From positions 465,645 to 529,644 of the forward strand of contig JAIUPK010000001.1 in assembly GCA_020160915.1 (NCBI GenBank): DNA of 64,000 bases, written 5' to 3'. Shown in pieces: positions 44,976 to 53,020 of this stretch (the stretch's first letter is position 1; every line of letters starts with the position of its first letter). Under the pieces are notes generated by a model, which had not been told where the DNA came from, did no database searches, and saw only the letters and a program-made list of their open reading frames with translations. Source of the DNA: Actinomycetota bacterium (GTDB lineage: Bacteria > Actinomycetota > Actinomycetes > Actinomycetales > Microbacteriaceae). Both the position numbers and the translations under genes were made by a program.

Positions 44976-45731
44976 ATGAAGATCGCCGGATGCTCGGCTC
45001 TCGTCACCGGCGGCGCGAGCGGGCTCGGACTCGCCACCGCCCTCGCCCTCGCAGAGCGCGGTGCGCACGTCGTCATCGCCGACCTCCCCTCCTCGCGCGG
45101 CACCGAGCTCGCCGCCGAGCACGGCCTCACCTTCGTCCCCGCCGACGTGACCGACGAGCACTCGGTGGCTCGAGCGGTCGAGGCCGCGACCGAGCTCGGC
45201 CCGCTGCGCGTAGCGGTGTGCTGCGCGGGAGTCGCCACCGCCGAGCGTGCTGTGGGGCGCGACGGGCCGCTACCGCTGCCGCGATTCGAGCGTGTGATCG
45301 CCATCAACCTCACCGGCACCTTCACGACGGTGAAGCTGGCCGCGGCCGCGATGATGGCGACCGAGCCCGTCGAGGGCGAGCGAGGCGTCATCGTCATGAC
45401 CGCGTCGGTCGCCGCGTTCGATGGCCAGGTCGGTCAGCCCGCGTACGCCGCGTCGAAGGCGGGCGTCGCCGGGATGACCCTGCCGCTGGCCCGCGAGTTC
45501 GCCCAGACCCAGATACGAGTGGTTTCCATCGCTCCGGGGATCTTCCAGACGCCGATGATGGCGGGCCTGCCGCAGGCGGCGCAGGATTCCCTCGCGGCGC
45601 AGGTGCCACATCCGTCACGGCTGGGACGGCCCGACGAGTACGCGTCACTTGCGCTGCACATCGTCGACAACGCGATGCTCAACGGAGAGACGATCCGCCT
45701 CGACGGCGCGATCAGGATGGGGCCGAGGTAG
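44976..45731 (+). CDS. SDR, probable 3-hydroxyacyl-CoA dehydrogenase (HSD10-like)
   Basis: 251 residues. SALVTGGASGLGLATA cofactor loop, CCAGVATAERAVGRDGPLPL (a long insertion typical of type II 3-hydroxyacyl-CoA dehydrogenases), TASVAAFDGQVGQPAYAASK with YxxxK, and NGETIRLDGAIRM at the end. It oxidises 3-hydroxyacyl-CoA with NAD for the thiolase that precedes it. Last gene of the run; a REP-like repeat follows. Confidence 0.9.
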   Translation: MKIAGCSALVTGGASGLGLATALALAERGAHVVIADLPSSRGTELAAEHGLTFVPADVTDEHSVARAVEAATELGPLRVAVCCAGVATAERAVGRDGPLPLPRFERVIAINLTGTFTTVKLAAAAMMATEPVEGERGVIVMTASVAAFDGQVGQPAYAASKAGVAGMTLPLAREFAQTQIRVVSIAPGIFQTPMMAGLPQAAQDSLAAQVPHPSRLGRPDEYASLALHIVDNAMLNGETIRLDGAIRMGPR

Positions 45732-45734
45732 GCG

Positions 45735-45767
45735 GGTTGAGTAGCGGCAGCGCCGCGTATCGAAACC
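45735..45767 (+). repeat. REP-like repeat (type A) before the broken acetyltransferase
   Basis: GGTTGAGTAG...GTATCGAAACC around GCGGCAGCGCCGC, starting 4 bp after the stop of the SDR gene and ending next to the acetyltransferase stop. Confidence 0.9.
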
Positions 45768-45768
45768 C

Positions 45769-46275
45769 CTACAGCACCTTCTCGAAGCACAGCGCCCCGG
45801 GAATCGCGTCGTACTTGCCGTAGGGCGGGATCGCCACGTAGCCGAGGTCTTCGTACAGCGTGATCGCCGGCACCTGCAGGGGGCCGGTCTGCAGCACGAG
45901 GGATGCCGCGCCACGCACGCGCGCGATGGTCTCGAGTTCGCCCATCAGCAGCCGTGCCACCCCCCGACCACGCACGCTCTCGGCGACGAACACCTTCTTC
46001 ACCTCGAGCGACGTGCCTTAAGGCCGCAGCGCGGAGTGCCCGACCGCTTCCTCACCGTCGAGCGCGATGATCGTGGTGACGATCTCTGCCGGATCCACGG
46101 TGAGCGCGTCGGCGATGGCTGCCGTCACTTCCGCACTCTGGCCAGACGCGAACGCCGCGTACATGGCGCTCGTCTCGGCATCCATCGCCTCGCGCAGGGC
46201 GACCGCGCGCGGATCGAGCCAGTCGACGTACTCGATGCGGATCGGGTTTCGATACGCCGCATCGCGGCTACTCAA
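45769..46275 (-). pseudogene. GNAT acetyltransferase broken by an in-frame TAA
   Basis: One frame encodes a complete small GNAT protein (~168 residues) except for a TAA at 46020-46018 in the middle: ...AVGHSALRP, stop, GTSLEVKKVFVAESVRGRGVARLLM. The acetyl-CoA site RGRGVARL lies in the second half. There is no frameshift. The first half starts at TTG 46275 inside a REP-like repeat; the second half could restart at GTG 46002 but would lack half the fold. A sequencing error or readthrough are alternatives to a true pseudogene. Confidence 0.8.
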
Positions 46276-46277
46276 CC
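46245..46277 (-). repeat. REP-like repeat (type A) at the acetyltransferase start
   Basis: On the minus strand GGTTGAGTAG...GTATCGAAACC; the TTG of its first arm (46275) is the likely start codon of the broken acetyltransferase. With the copy at 45735 it flanks that gene in inverted orientation. Confidence 0.9.
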
Positions 46278-46290
46278 GGCCGCCGCCTAA

Positions 46291-47289
46291 TCACTCGCTC
46301 TTGGCGCCCACCGTGGCCGACGCGTTCGACTCGTACGACGTGTTGGTCGACTCGAAGAAGTTGACGAGCTGGAGGGTGTCGTTGGCGGCCGCCATCCACT
46401 TGGCCGGGTTGGAGACGTTGTAGTGCGCCTCGAATCCGAGCTCCTCAAGCCGACGATCGGCCAGGTACTTCACGTACTGGTTGATGTACGTCGCGTTGAG
46501 GCCGAGGATGCCGTTGGGGAGCAGGTCGTGGTTGTACGCCTCCTCCATCTCCACGGCATCCAGGATCATCTGCTTGATCTCGGTGGCGAACTCCTCCGTC
46601 TGCAGGTCGGGGTTCTCCTCGAGCACGGTGAGGATGAGGTTGATGCCGAACTTGAGGTGCAGGCTCTCGTCGCGCACCACCCAGTCCATGAGCGAGCCGA
46701 AGTTGCGCAGCAGATTACGCTGGCGGAAGCTCAGCGCGACCATGAAGCCCGAGTAGAACCAGACGCCCTCGAGGATCACGTTGTACGCGACGAGGTTGCG
46801 CACGAAGTCCTTCTTGCCCTCGGTCGTGGTGATGTCGAGTGTCTGCTCCGTCATGCGACGGATGTACTTGACCTCGAACTCCTCCTTGCGAGCCATCGAG
46901 GGCACGTTCACGTGCGAGCCGTAGGCGGCCTCACGATCGATCGGGAAGGTCTCGAGCACGTACTCGAAGCTCATGCAGTGGTTGGCTTCCTCCCACATCT
47001 GCTTCGCGAGGTACAGCGTTGCCTCGGCCGCGTTGACGTAGGGGTAGACACCGAATGCCAGAGCCTTGTTGACGAGCAGCTCGTTGGGATTGAAGTAGCT
47101 CATCAGGAAGGTGACCGCGTGACGCTCCTCGTCGGTCATCTTCTTGAAGTCGGCGATGTCTTCACCGAGCTGGATCTCGTTGGGGAACCACGTGTTCGCG
47201 ACCGCCTGGTCGTACAGGTCCATCGCCCACTGGTAGCGGATCGGCTTGAGCAGCAGGCCGTCCTGAAGGCCTGTTCCTAGGATTCCCAT
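46291..47289 (-). CDS. nrdB: Ribonucleotide reductase beta subunit (R2), class Ic-like
   Basis: 332-residue ferritin-like R2. Metal ligands: Glu70 (FNPNELL), Glu101 and His104 (MWEEANHC), Glu174 (VILEGVW), Glu208 and His211 (RDESLHLKF). The radical-Tyr position, four residues after His104, is Phe108. A first ligand Glu plus Phe for Tyr is the signature of class Ic R2 (Chlamydia), which uses an Mn/Fe centre instead of a tyrosyl radical. It starts 2 bp after the stop of the detached NrdA tail, in one operon with nrdA. Confidence 0.93.
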   Translation of the reverse strand: MGILGTGLQDGLLLKPIRYQWAMDLYDQAVANTWFPNEIQLGEDIADFKKMTDEERHAVTFLMSYFNPNELLVNKALAFGVYPYVNAAEATLYLAKQMWEEANHCMSFEYVLETFPIDREAAYGSHVNVPSMARKEEFEVKYIRRMTEQTLDITTTEGKKDFVRNLVAYNVILEGVWFYSGFMVALSFRQRNLLRNFGSLMDWVVRDESLHLKFGINLILTVLEENPDLQTEEFATEIKQMILDAVEMEEAYNHDLLPNGILGLNATYINQYVKYLADRRLEELGFEAHYNVSNPAKWMAAANDTLQLVNFFESTNTSYESNASATVGAKSE

Positions 47290-47291
47290 GA

Positions 47292-47372
47292 TTACTGGCA
47301 GCTTTCACATTGCAGGTCGTCCATCGGGTCCGATGGCACGTAGTACTCCTCGACGGCGGTGGCGCGTTCCAT
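47292..47372 (-). pseudogene. Detached C-terminal redox tail of NrdA (out of frame)
   Basis: A 26-codon frame starting at ATG 47372 (overlapping the nrdA TGA as TGATG) encodes MERATAVEEYY...DDLQCESCQ, the Cys-x-x-Cys tail that normally ends R1 and re-reduces its active site. It is in the -1 frame relative to nrdA. Either a one-base deletion (or a base-call error) split the gene, or the tail is made by frameshifting or as a separate coupled peptide. Confidence 0.75.
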
Positions 47373-49834
47373 CACGCACCGGCCTTCGGGGCGAGCCCGC
47401 CGAACCCGCGGCGGGCGGGGGCTGCGGCGGCCGGGGCATCCGCAGCGGCCGGGGCGGCGACGGATGCCACGATCTCCTCGGCCTTGTTCACCTTGACGGT
47501 CGACTGCTCGGCCGTGTGGCGCGGCTTCATGTGCAGGTAGTAGGTCGTCTTCACGCCCCGCTCCCACGCCGCGTAGTAGATGTCCATCATGTCGCCGAGG
47601 TCACGCGTCTCGAGGTACATGTTGCGGCTGATCGCCTGGTCGATCCACTTCTGGGCCCGGGCAGCCACCTCGAGGAACGCGTACGGCGAGAGCTGGAAGC
47701 TCGTCTTGTACACCGCCTTGAGCTCGTCGGGGATCGACGCGATCGACTGGATGTCGCCCTGGCTGCGCAGGATCGCCTCGCGGGTCGACTCCCACAGGCC
47801 GCGCTTCTGCAGGTCGCGCACCAGGTTGGCGTTGACCTCGAGGAACTTGCCGTTCGAGGTCGCGCGGCTGAAGATCTGCGCGAACTGCGGGTCGAGACCC
47901 GGCGTGGTGCCGGCGACGAGACCAATGGATGCCGTGGGCGCGATCGCCATGAGCGTCGCGTTGCGCATGCCACCCTTGACCTTCGCGCGCAGGGCGTCCC
48001 AATCGAGTCGGGTCGTGCGGTTGACCTTGATGGCCAACCCGCGATCGGCCTCGGTGAGGGCGATCGAGTCGAGCGGCACCATGCCCTGCGACCAGCGGCT
48101 GCCCTCGAAGTTGGCGTACGCGCCGCGCTCCTTGGCGAGCTCAGCCGAGGCGTCGATCGCCGCGTAGGAGACGTGCTCGAGAATCTCGTCGATGAGGTCG
48201 TAGGCCTCTTCGCTCTCGTAGCTGATGCCGAGCTTCTCGATCACGTCGGTGAAGCCCATGACTCCGAGGCCGACGGCGCGGTTCTGCTGGTTGGAGAAGT
48301 CCGCCTCCTTGACGCTGGAGCGCGTGATGTCGATGAGGTTGTCGAGCTGGCGCACCGCGAGGCGGGCCGACTCCTCGATCTTGCCGAAGTTCAGCGTCGG
48401 TCGCGCCTGCCCTGAGCCTGTCGAAGGGTCATCCAGGTGCTGCGACAGGTTGATCGACGCGAGGTTGCAGACGGACACGTTGTCCTCGTCCTGCGGGAGG
48501 GTGATCTCGGTGCAGAGGTTGGACAGGTGGATCGTGCCGGTGTTGTTGTTGAGGGCGCGGTTGTTGATCGTGTCCTTCCAGGTGAGCCACGGGTGGCTGG
48601 TGGTCTGGAGGGAGATGAGGATCGCCTTGAACTGTTCGCGGGCGGTGATCTTCTTGAACAGGCGCATCTCGCCGGCCTCGGCCTTGGCGACGTACTCGTT
48701 GTAGCGCTCGGAGAAGGCCTTGCCGTAGAGCTCGTTGAGGTCGGAGACCTCGAGCGGGTCGAACAGGTACCAGTCGTCGTCGTTCTGCACGCGCTTCATG
48801 AACTCGTCGCTGATCCACACCGCGGTGTTGGCGGTGCGGGTGCGCCGGTAGGGGTCGCCGGAGTTCTGACGCAGGTCGAGGAACTCGGGGAAGTCGAGGT
48901 GCCAGTTCTCCATGTAGAAGCACAGGGCGCCGAACTTCTTGCCGCCGCGGCTGACCGCTCGCAGGATCGAGTCGATCGTGTGCATGAACGGGATCGGGCC
49001 GGTCGAGGTCGTGTTGTTCGAGCGGATGGGCGAGCCCTGGGCGCGCAGCTTGGTCACCGAGAGGCCGATGCCGCCGGTGCCCTTGGTGAGCCACATCACA
49101 TCGCGCGTGGTCTTGGCGATGTGCTCCATGTCGTCCTGCATCTCCATGACGAAGCAGTTCGCGAGCTGGGGGTAGATGGTTCCGGCGTTGACGAGGGTGG
49201 ATCCCGCGGCCAGGTACTCGAGGCTGGCCATCTTGCGGTAGAACTTCAGCGCGGTCTCGGTGGGGTTCGCCTCGTTGAGGGAGAGGCCCATCGCGATGCG
49301 CATCCAGAAGTACTGCGGAACTTCGAGCGCGTCGCCGTTGCGACCCTTGATGCCGTAGCGGTTGTTGAGGGTCACGACGCCGATGTACTTGAGCAGCTCA
49401 TCGTGGGCGGGCTCGAGGTGGGACGCGAGCTCGTCGAGGTCGAACATCTCGGTCAGGCGCGGGTCGAGCAGACCCTCCTCGACGCCGCGGGCGACGTTGG
49501 GCGCGAAGTGCGAGCGGTGCAGCTCCTTGAGCTCCTCGGCCGTCTCGTAGTCGCCGAGCACGCGCTTGTAGATGGTCTTGAGCAGCAGCCGGGCGGCGAC
49601 AACGTCGAATGCCGGGTCATCCTTGACGTTCTGCAGCGCCACCTGAATGACGGCCTCGTCGAGCTGCTGGGTGGTGATGCCGTCGAAGAGGGTGAGCTCG
49701 AGCTCCGAGGCGATCTGGGTCACCCAGGTGATGTTGTCGTCGAGACCGACGGTTGCGGCTTCGATGGCGAGGTTGATCTTGTTGGCGTCGTAGGGCTCCC
49801 GCTGACCGCTGCGCTTGACGACTGTAATTGACAC
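47372..49834 (-). CDS. nrdA: Ribonucleotide reductase alpha subunit (R1), C-terminal tail frameshifted
   Basis: 820 residues from GTG 49834 (GGGAG 5-8 nt upstream; the open frame extends further but lacks a site). The ATP-cone SITVVKRSGQREPYDANKIN begins the protein. Active-site Cys are in LANCFVMEM, LCTEITLP and SVCNLASINL. A type C repeat adds DPSTGSGQ after the third motif. The Ala/Pro-rich linker ends in GGLAPKAGA and stops, and the CxxC tail follows in another frame. Reduces NDPs with NrdB. The promoter carries NrdR and DnaA sites. Confidence 0.92.
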   Translation of the reverse strand: MSITVVKRSGQREPYDANKINLAIEAATVGLDDNITWVTQIASELELTLFDGITTQQLDEAVIQVALQNVKDDPAFDVVAARLLLKTIYKRVLGDYETAEELKELHRSHFAPNVARGVEEGLLDPRLTEMFDLDELASHLEPAHDELLKYIGVVTLNNRYGIKGRNGDALEVPQYFWMRIAMGLSLNEANPTETALKFYRKMASLEYLAAGSTLVNAGTIYPQLANCFVMEMQDDMEHIAKTTRDVMWLTKGTGGIGLSVTKLRAQGSPIRSNNTTSTGPIPFMHTIDSILRAVSRGGKKFGALCFYMENWHLDFPEFLDLRQNSGDPYRRTRTANTAVWISDEFMKRVQNDDDWYLFDPLEVSDLNELYGKAFSERYNEYVAKAEAGEMRLFKKITAREQFKAILISLQTTSHPWLTWKDTINNRALNNNTGTIHLSNLCTEITLPQDEDNVSVCNLASINLSQHLDDPSTGSGQARPTLNFGKIEESARLAVRQLDNLIDITRSSVKEADFSNQQNRAVGLGVMGFTDVIEKLGISYESEEAYDLIDEILEHVSYAAIDASAELAKERGAYANFEGSRWSQGMVPLDSIALTEADRGLAIKVNRTTRLDWDALRAKVKGGMRNATLMAIAPTASIGLVAGTTPGLDPQFAQIFSRATSNGKFLEVNANLVRDLQKRGLWESTREAILRSQGDIQSIASIPDELKAVYKTSFQLSPYAFLEVAARAQKWIDQAISRNMYLETRDLGDMMDIYYAAWERGVKTTYYLHMKPRHTAEQSTVKVNKAEEIVASVAAPAAADAPAAAAPARRGFGGLAPKAGA
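48411..48429. repeat. Short palindromic repeat (type C) inside nrdA
   Basis: CCCTGAGCCTGTCGAAGGG, an imperfect palindrome that adds DPSTGSGQ in frame to NrdA. A related GAGCCTGTCGAA occurs at 5529-5540. Confidence 0.85.
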
Positions 49835-49930
49835 GAAATCTCCCTCTTGCAACCCTGAAATTGCCCTCACCGTGGGGCATCTCATCCCCGAATTCCCCAT
49901 CCGGCGGATTCCCCCGGCCTGACGGTCTGA

Positions 49931-49978
49931 TCACTATATATCCGGGTACCGACACGATGCGAACCCTACATATAGTGG
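49931..49978 (-). promoter_or_regulatory. Paired NrdR boxes at the nrdA promoter
   Basis: Box 1 TCACTATATATCCGGG (49931-49946) and box 2 ACCCTACATATAGTGG (49963-49978) fit the NrdR consensus core CwAtATaTwG, box 2 fully and box 1 in its left half. Their cores are 32 bp apart, three helical turns, the usual arrangement. On the minus strand TAGGGT (49968-49963) or TATAGT (49938-49933) could be the -10 that they cover. Confidence 0.8.
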
Positions 49979-49983
49979 GCGTG

Positions 49984-50022
49984 TCGTCCACAGATGTGCA
50001 TAACTTGCACGACTTGTCCACA
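49984..50022 (+). promoter_or_regulatory. Two DnaA-box-like sites upstream of nrdA
   Basis: TCGTCCACA (49984-49992) and TTGTCCACA (50014-50022), direct repeats 30 bp apart. The second matches the actinobacterial DnaA box TTGTCCACA exactly. They suggest replication-linked control of nrdAB, as known in E. coli. Confidence 0.65.
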
Positions 50023-50080
50023 GGCTACGAGGCGCCTCCGACACCGATACCGCCCCGAAACCAGCGGTAAGTCCCGGGGC

Positions 50081-50095
50081 TAAGCTGGTGATCTT
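50081..50095 (+). promoter_or_regulatory. Promoter of the MFS gene at 50096
   Basis: TAAGCT at 50081-50086, 9 nt before GTG 50096, allowing only a few bases of leader. Confidence 0.45.
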
Positions 50096-51304
50096 GTGAA
50101 GAGCTACATCGACCTGTTGAAAACCCCCGGAGTTGCGCGCATCCTGTCGGCGCAGCTCCTCGCGCGTTTTCCCGGCGGGATGCTCTCCCTGGCCTATCTG
50201 CTGCACATCGAGCACATCTTCAACTCGTACGGCGCGGCAGGACTCGTTCTGGCAGCGACCAGCGTCGGTCAGGCGGTCTCCGGACCGGTCACCAGCCGCT
50301 GGATGGGCCTCTGGGCGATCCGCCCCGTGCTCATCCTCACCACCTCGATCTGCGCCCTCTCGATGGCCACCATCGCCTTCGTGCCGCTGCCCCTGGTCGG
50401 CTACATGATCGTCGGACTCATCGGCGGCCTGAGCTATCCGCCCATCCAGCCCGCGGTGCGCACCATCTACCCGAAGATGGTCAATTCGCAGCAGCTGACC
50501 CCGCTGTTCTCGCTGGATGCCTCGGCTCAGGAGATCATCTGGATCGCCGGTCCCGTGCTCGTGACTTTCGTCTCCATCCAGATCTCCACCGTGCTCGGCA
50601 TCGTCATGGCCATGGCCTTCCTCATCTTCGGCGGGGCGTGGTTCATCTCCAGCCCCGAGGTCGGTCGGGTGCGCATCCCCCGCTCGAAGCGTCGACTGGG
50701 AGTCGTGCTGGCGAGGCCGCCCGTGCTCCTCGCCACCGTCGTGGGCTTCCTGCTCGTCGGATCCTGCGCCGCCGTCGAGGCGGGCGTGGTCGCCACCTTC
50801 GGTGAGGGTGGGCCGGTCGCCGGAACGGTGCTCGCGCTGTGGGCCATCTCGTCGCTTGCGGGCGGTCTGCTGCTCGGACACATCCCGGTCGGGCCGTGGG
50901 CCCTGGCCAGGCGGATGATCGTGGTCGCCGTCGGCTGCGCACTCGCGATCTTCGCCTGGGACTTCTGGTCGCTGTCCGCCGCCCTGTTGGTTGCCGGACT
51001 CTGCATCGCACCAGCACTCGCGGTGATGTTCGCGATCGTCTCGGCAAGCGTCAAGTTCAGCGACACCGCCGAGGCGTACGGCTGGGTGGGCACCGGACAG
51101 CTCATCGGCGCGGCGATCGGGTCAGCGGTCGCGGGCTTCCTCATCGACTCGGCCGGCGCAGGTGGTGCGTTCTGGACGGCCGCAGGGTTCGCCGCAGTCG
51201 GCGCGATCGTTCCTCTGGTGTTCCGCCGGGCGCATCCGGATCTGCGGGGTCGGGACGCGAGCCCCATCCCCGACACGGAGCCGGTACCGATCCAGCCCAG
51301 CTGA
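50096..51304 (+). CDS. MFS transporter
   Basis: 402 residues with about twelve hydrophobic helices in two halves and the between-halves loop SSPEVGRVRIPRSKRRLGVV. The N-terminus ILSAQLLARFPGGMLSLAYLLHIE is typical of single-gene drug or metabolite exporters. No substrate clue. It is divergent from nrdA across the NrdR/DnaA region. Confidence 0.88.
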   Translation: MKSYIDLLKTPGVARILSAQLLARFPGGMLSLAYLLHIEHIFNSYGAAGLVLAATSVGQAVSGPVTSRWMGLWAIRPVLILTTSICALSMATIAFVPLPLVGYMIVGLIGGLSYPPIQPAVRTIYPKMVNSQQLTPLFSLDASAQEIIWIAGPVLVTFVSIQISTVLGIVMAMAFLIFGGAWFISSPEVGRVRIPRSKRRLGVVLARPPVLLATVVGFLLVGSCAAVEAGVVATFGEGGPVAGTVLALWAISSLAGGLLLGHIPVGPWALARRMIVVAVGCALAIFAWDFWSLSAALLVAGLCIAPALAVMFAIVSASVKFSDTAEAYGWVGTGQLIGAAIGSAVAGFLIDSAGAGGAFWTAAGFAAVGAIVPLVFRRAHPDLRGRDASPIPDTEPVPIQPS

Positions 51305-51334
51305 CGAGCTCAGGCCGACGACCGAGGGGGCGCC

Positions 51335-51724
51335 CTAGCCGGGGCGGACTGCGGAGATCGTGACCGCCCATCCGATGATCGAGATGATGATCGTGAGCGC
51401 GCCACCCACCAACGGCACCCAGAACGCGAGTCGGCGCAGCACGAGCAGCACGATCGCGCCGATGACCACGAAGAGCGCCGGGATCCAGACCGCGTACAGG
51501 GCGATCATCATACCGTTGGCCATCTGGTTCTCATCGCACACGCTCGATGCACCGCAACTGTCCCCCGCGAAGGCGAGGAAGAAGGCGCTGAAGCTGGCCA
51601 CGAGCGTGCCGAGGAGGTAGGCGATCAGCAGAACGATCGTGAGGATGAGGTCCCAAGTGCGGCGCGGGCGTGGCGTTGCGGAGGTCGCGGCGGGATCGGG
51701 CGCGGGGGTGACGGCGTCGGTCAT
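51335..51724 (-). CDS. Small four-helix membrane protein (possibly DUF6264-like)
   Basis: 129 residues. A Pro/Ala-rich cytoplasmic N-terminus ending PRPRRTW is followed by four hydrophobic segments; a short loop after the first, GDSCGASSVCDENQ, has two Cys that may form a disulfide outside. The start at 51724 is set by TACGGT 7 nt upstream; the open frame continues but is the shadow of ltrA. I believe this resembles a Microbacteriaceae family of unknown function; not verified. Confidence 0.78.
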   Translation of the reverse strand: MTDAVTPAPDPAATSATPRPRRTWDLILTIVLLIAYLLGTLVASFSAFFLAFAGDSCGASSVCDENQMANGMMIALYAVWIPALFVVIGAIVLLVLRRLAFWVPLVGGALTIIISIIGWAVTISAVRPG

Positions 51725-51737
51725 GGCACTCACCGTA
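51725..51737 (-). promoter_or_regulatory. Leaderless promoter of the small membrane protein
   Basis: TACGGT at 51737-51732, 7-nt spacer GAGTGCC, ATG 51724. It overlaps the last codon and stop of the ltrA-like gene. Confidence 0.5.
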
Positions 51738-52977
51738 GCGAACGAAGGCGGCTTCGTTCGCGTCTGAAGTCGATTTCCTCGCCGATCACTACGGCGATGA
51801 GCACAACGTTGGCGATCCAGGAGTGCACCAGAGCGGGCAGCTGAAGGCCCGACAGCAGCACAACGGCGCCGAAGATCACGAGAATACCGACACCGGCAAG
51901 GTGCGACTTGAGCCACGGAGCGCCGATGGACTTCTTGAACACCAGGTTGCCGATGAGGTACAGCGCGGGCGCGCCGTACACGAGTGCCAGGGTCAGCTGC
52001 CTGGGCGCATCGATCGGGTGCGCGAGCACCAGCTCGTCGGCGACGGCGATGACGACGATTCCCGCGACGAGCACGACGTGCAGGTATGTGTAGCTGTTGG
52101 CGGCCACCAGGCTGGGATTGCTGTGGCGACGGATGAAGCGTGAGCCGCCCGACTCGGCCCTGCTGAAGTACAGCAGCCACAGCAGGATGCTCCCGGTGAT
52201 CGACGCGAAGAACGCGAGGGTGTTGGGCAGGTCGATCGGATGGTCGGCGAAGGCCGTTCCCGTGACCAGCACCGATTCGCCGATGGCGATGATCACGAAG
52301 AGCCCGGCCCGCTCGGACATGTGACCGCCGCGGATGGGGATGCCGCCGATGTACGAGCTGCGAAGCCCCGGAACCCAGTAGCGGGACACCGGACCGAGAT
52401 ACTCGATCACGATCGCCACACCCCAGAGCACCAGCCGCGCCGTCAGGTCTTCGGTGAGTGCACCCCAGAACCAGAAGATCGCGCTGACGCAGAACCAGAT
52501 GGTCAGCCGGGTGACGTTGAGCGCGTTCTCCGGTACGAACCGCACCATGCTGAGGATCGTGAAGATCGCACGCCCGACCTGCATGGCAACGTAGGCGGAG
52601 ACGAACAGCAGCGCGCGGTCGCCGAAGGCCTCGGGGATCGAGGTGCTCATCAGCAGGCCAAGCACCATGAGGATGATGAGCATCCAGCGCACGGCCGCCT
52701 TGTCGGGGTCGAGCCAGTTCGTCACCCAGGCGGTGTACACCCAGACCCACCAGACGGCGAGGATGATCACCGCGGCCTGGAGCCCGCCGTCGAGCGCGTG
52801 GCCATCGTCGATCGAGTGCACGAGGGTGTGCGAGATCTGAGTGACGGCGAAGACGAAGACGAGGTCGAAGAACAGCTCGAGGAAGCTCACCCGGTCGGCG
52901 TGCTCGCCGTCACCGCGCAGGAGGTCGGTGGTGAACCCCGGCCACTTCGCCGTGACGTTGCGCTCGGTCGGGCTCAT
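51730..52977 (-). CDS. Low temperature requirement protein A (LtrA) family
   Basis: 415 residues, about twelve helices. SFLELFFDLVFVFAVTQISH is the family hallmark, with GLFVIIAIGESVLVTG and EEIDFRRER at the end. The LtrA role is unclear; it was named from a cold-sensitive Listeria mutant. ATG 52977 is preferred to ATG 52983 because AGAGGGG lies at proper distance only from the former. It ends 5 bp before the small membrane protein's start. Confidence 0.9.
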   Translation of the reverse strand: MSPTERNVTAKWPGFTTDLLRGDGEHADRVSFLELFFDLVFVFAVTQISHTLVHSIDDGHALDGGLQAAVIILAVWWVWVYTAWVTNWLDPDKAAVRWMLIILMVLGLLMSTSIPEAFGDRALLFVSAYVAMQVGRAIFTILSMVRFVPENALNVTRLTIWFCVSAIFWFWGALTEDLTARLVLWGVAIVIEYLGPVSRYWVPGLRSSYIGGIPIRGGHMSERAGLFVIIAIGESVLVTGTAFADHPIDLPNTLAFFASITGSILLWLLYFSRAESGGSRFIRRHSNPSLVAANSYTYLHVVLVAGIVVIAVADELVLAHPIDAPRQLTLALVYGAPALYLIGNLVFKKSIGAPWLKSHLAGVGILVIFGAVVLLSGLQLPALVHSWIANVVLIAVVIGEEIDFRRERSRLRSLR

Positions 52978-53020
52978 CGTCATCCCCTCTCAGAAGCAAT
53001 AGTGCCCTACGAGGCGGCGC

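Noticed and set aside
47292-47567. A separate 91-residue protein overlapping the end of nrdA
   Set aside because: Only the last ~27 residues are plausible (the NrdA tail); the rest is Arg/Pro-rich out-of-frame translation of the nrdA linker.
51725-52750. Long N-terminal extension of the small membrane protein at 51335-51724
   Set aside because: The extension is antisense-like Arg/His-rich sequence in another frame of the LtrA gene; the promoter and family-like start lie at 51724.
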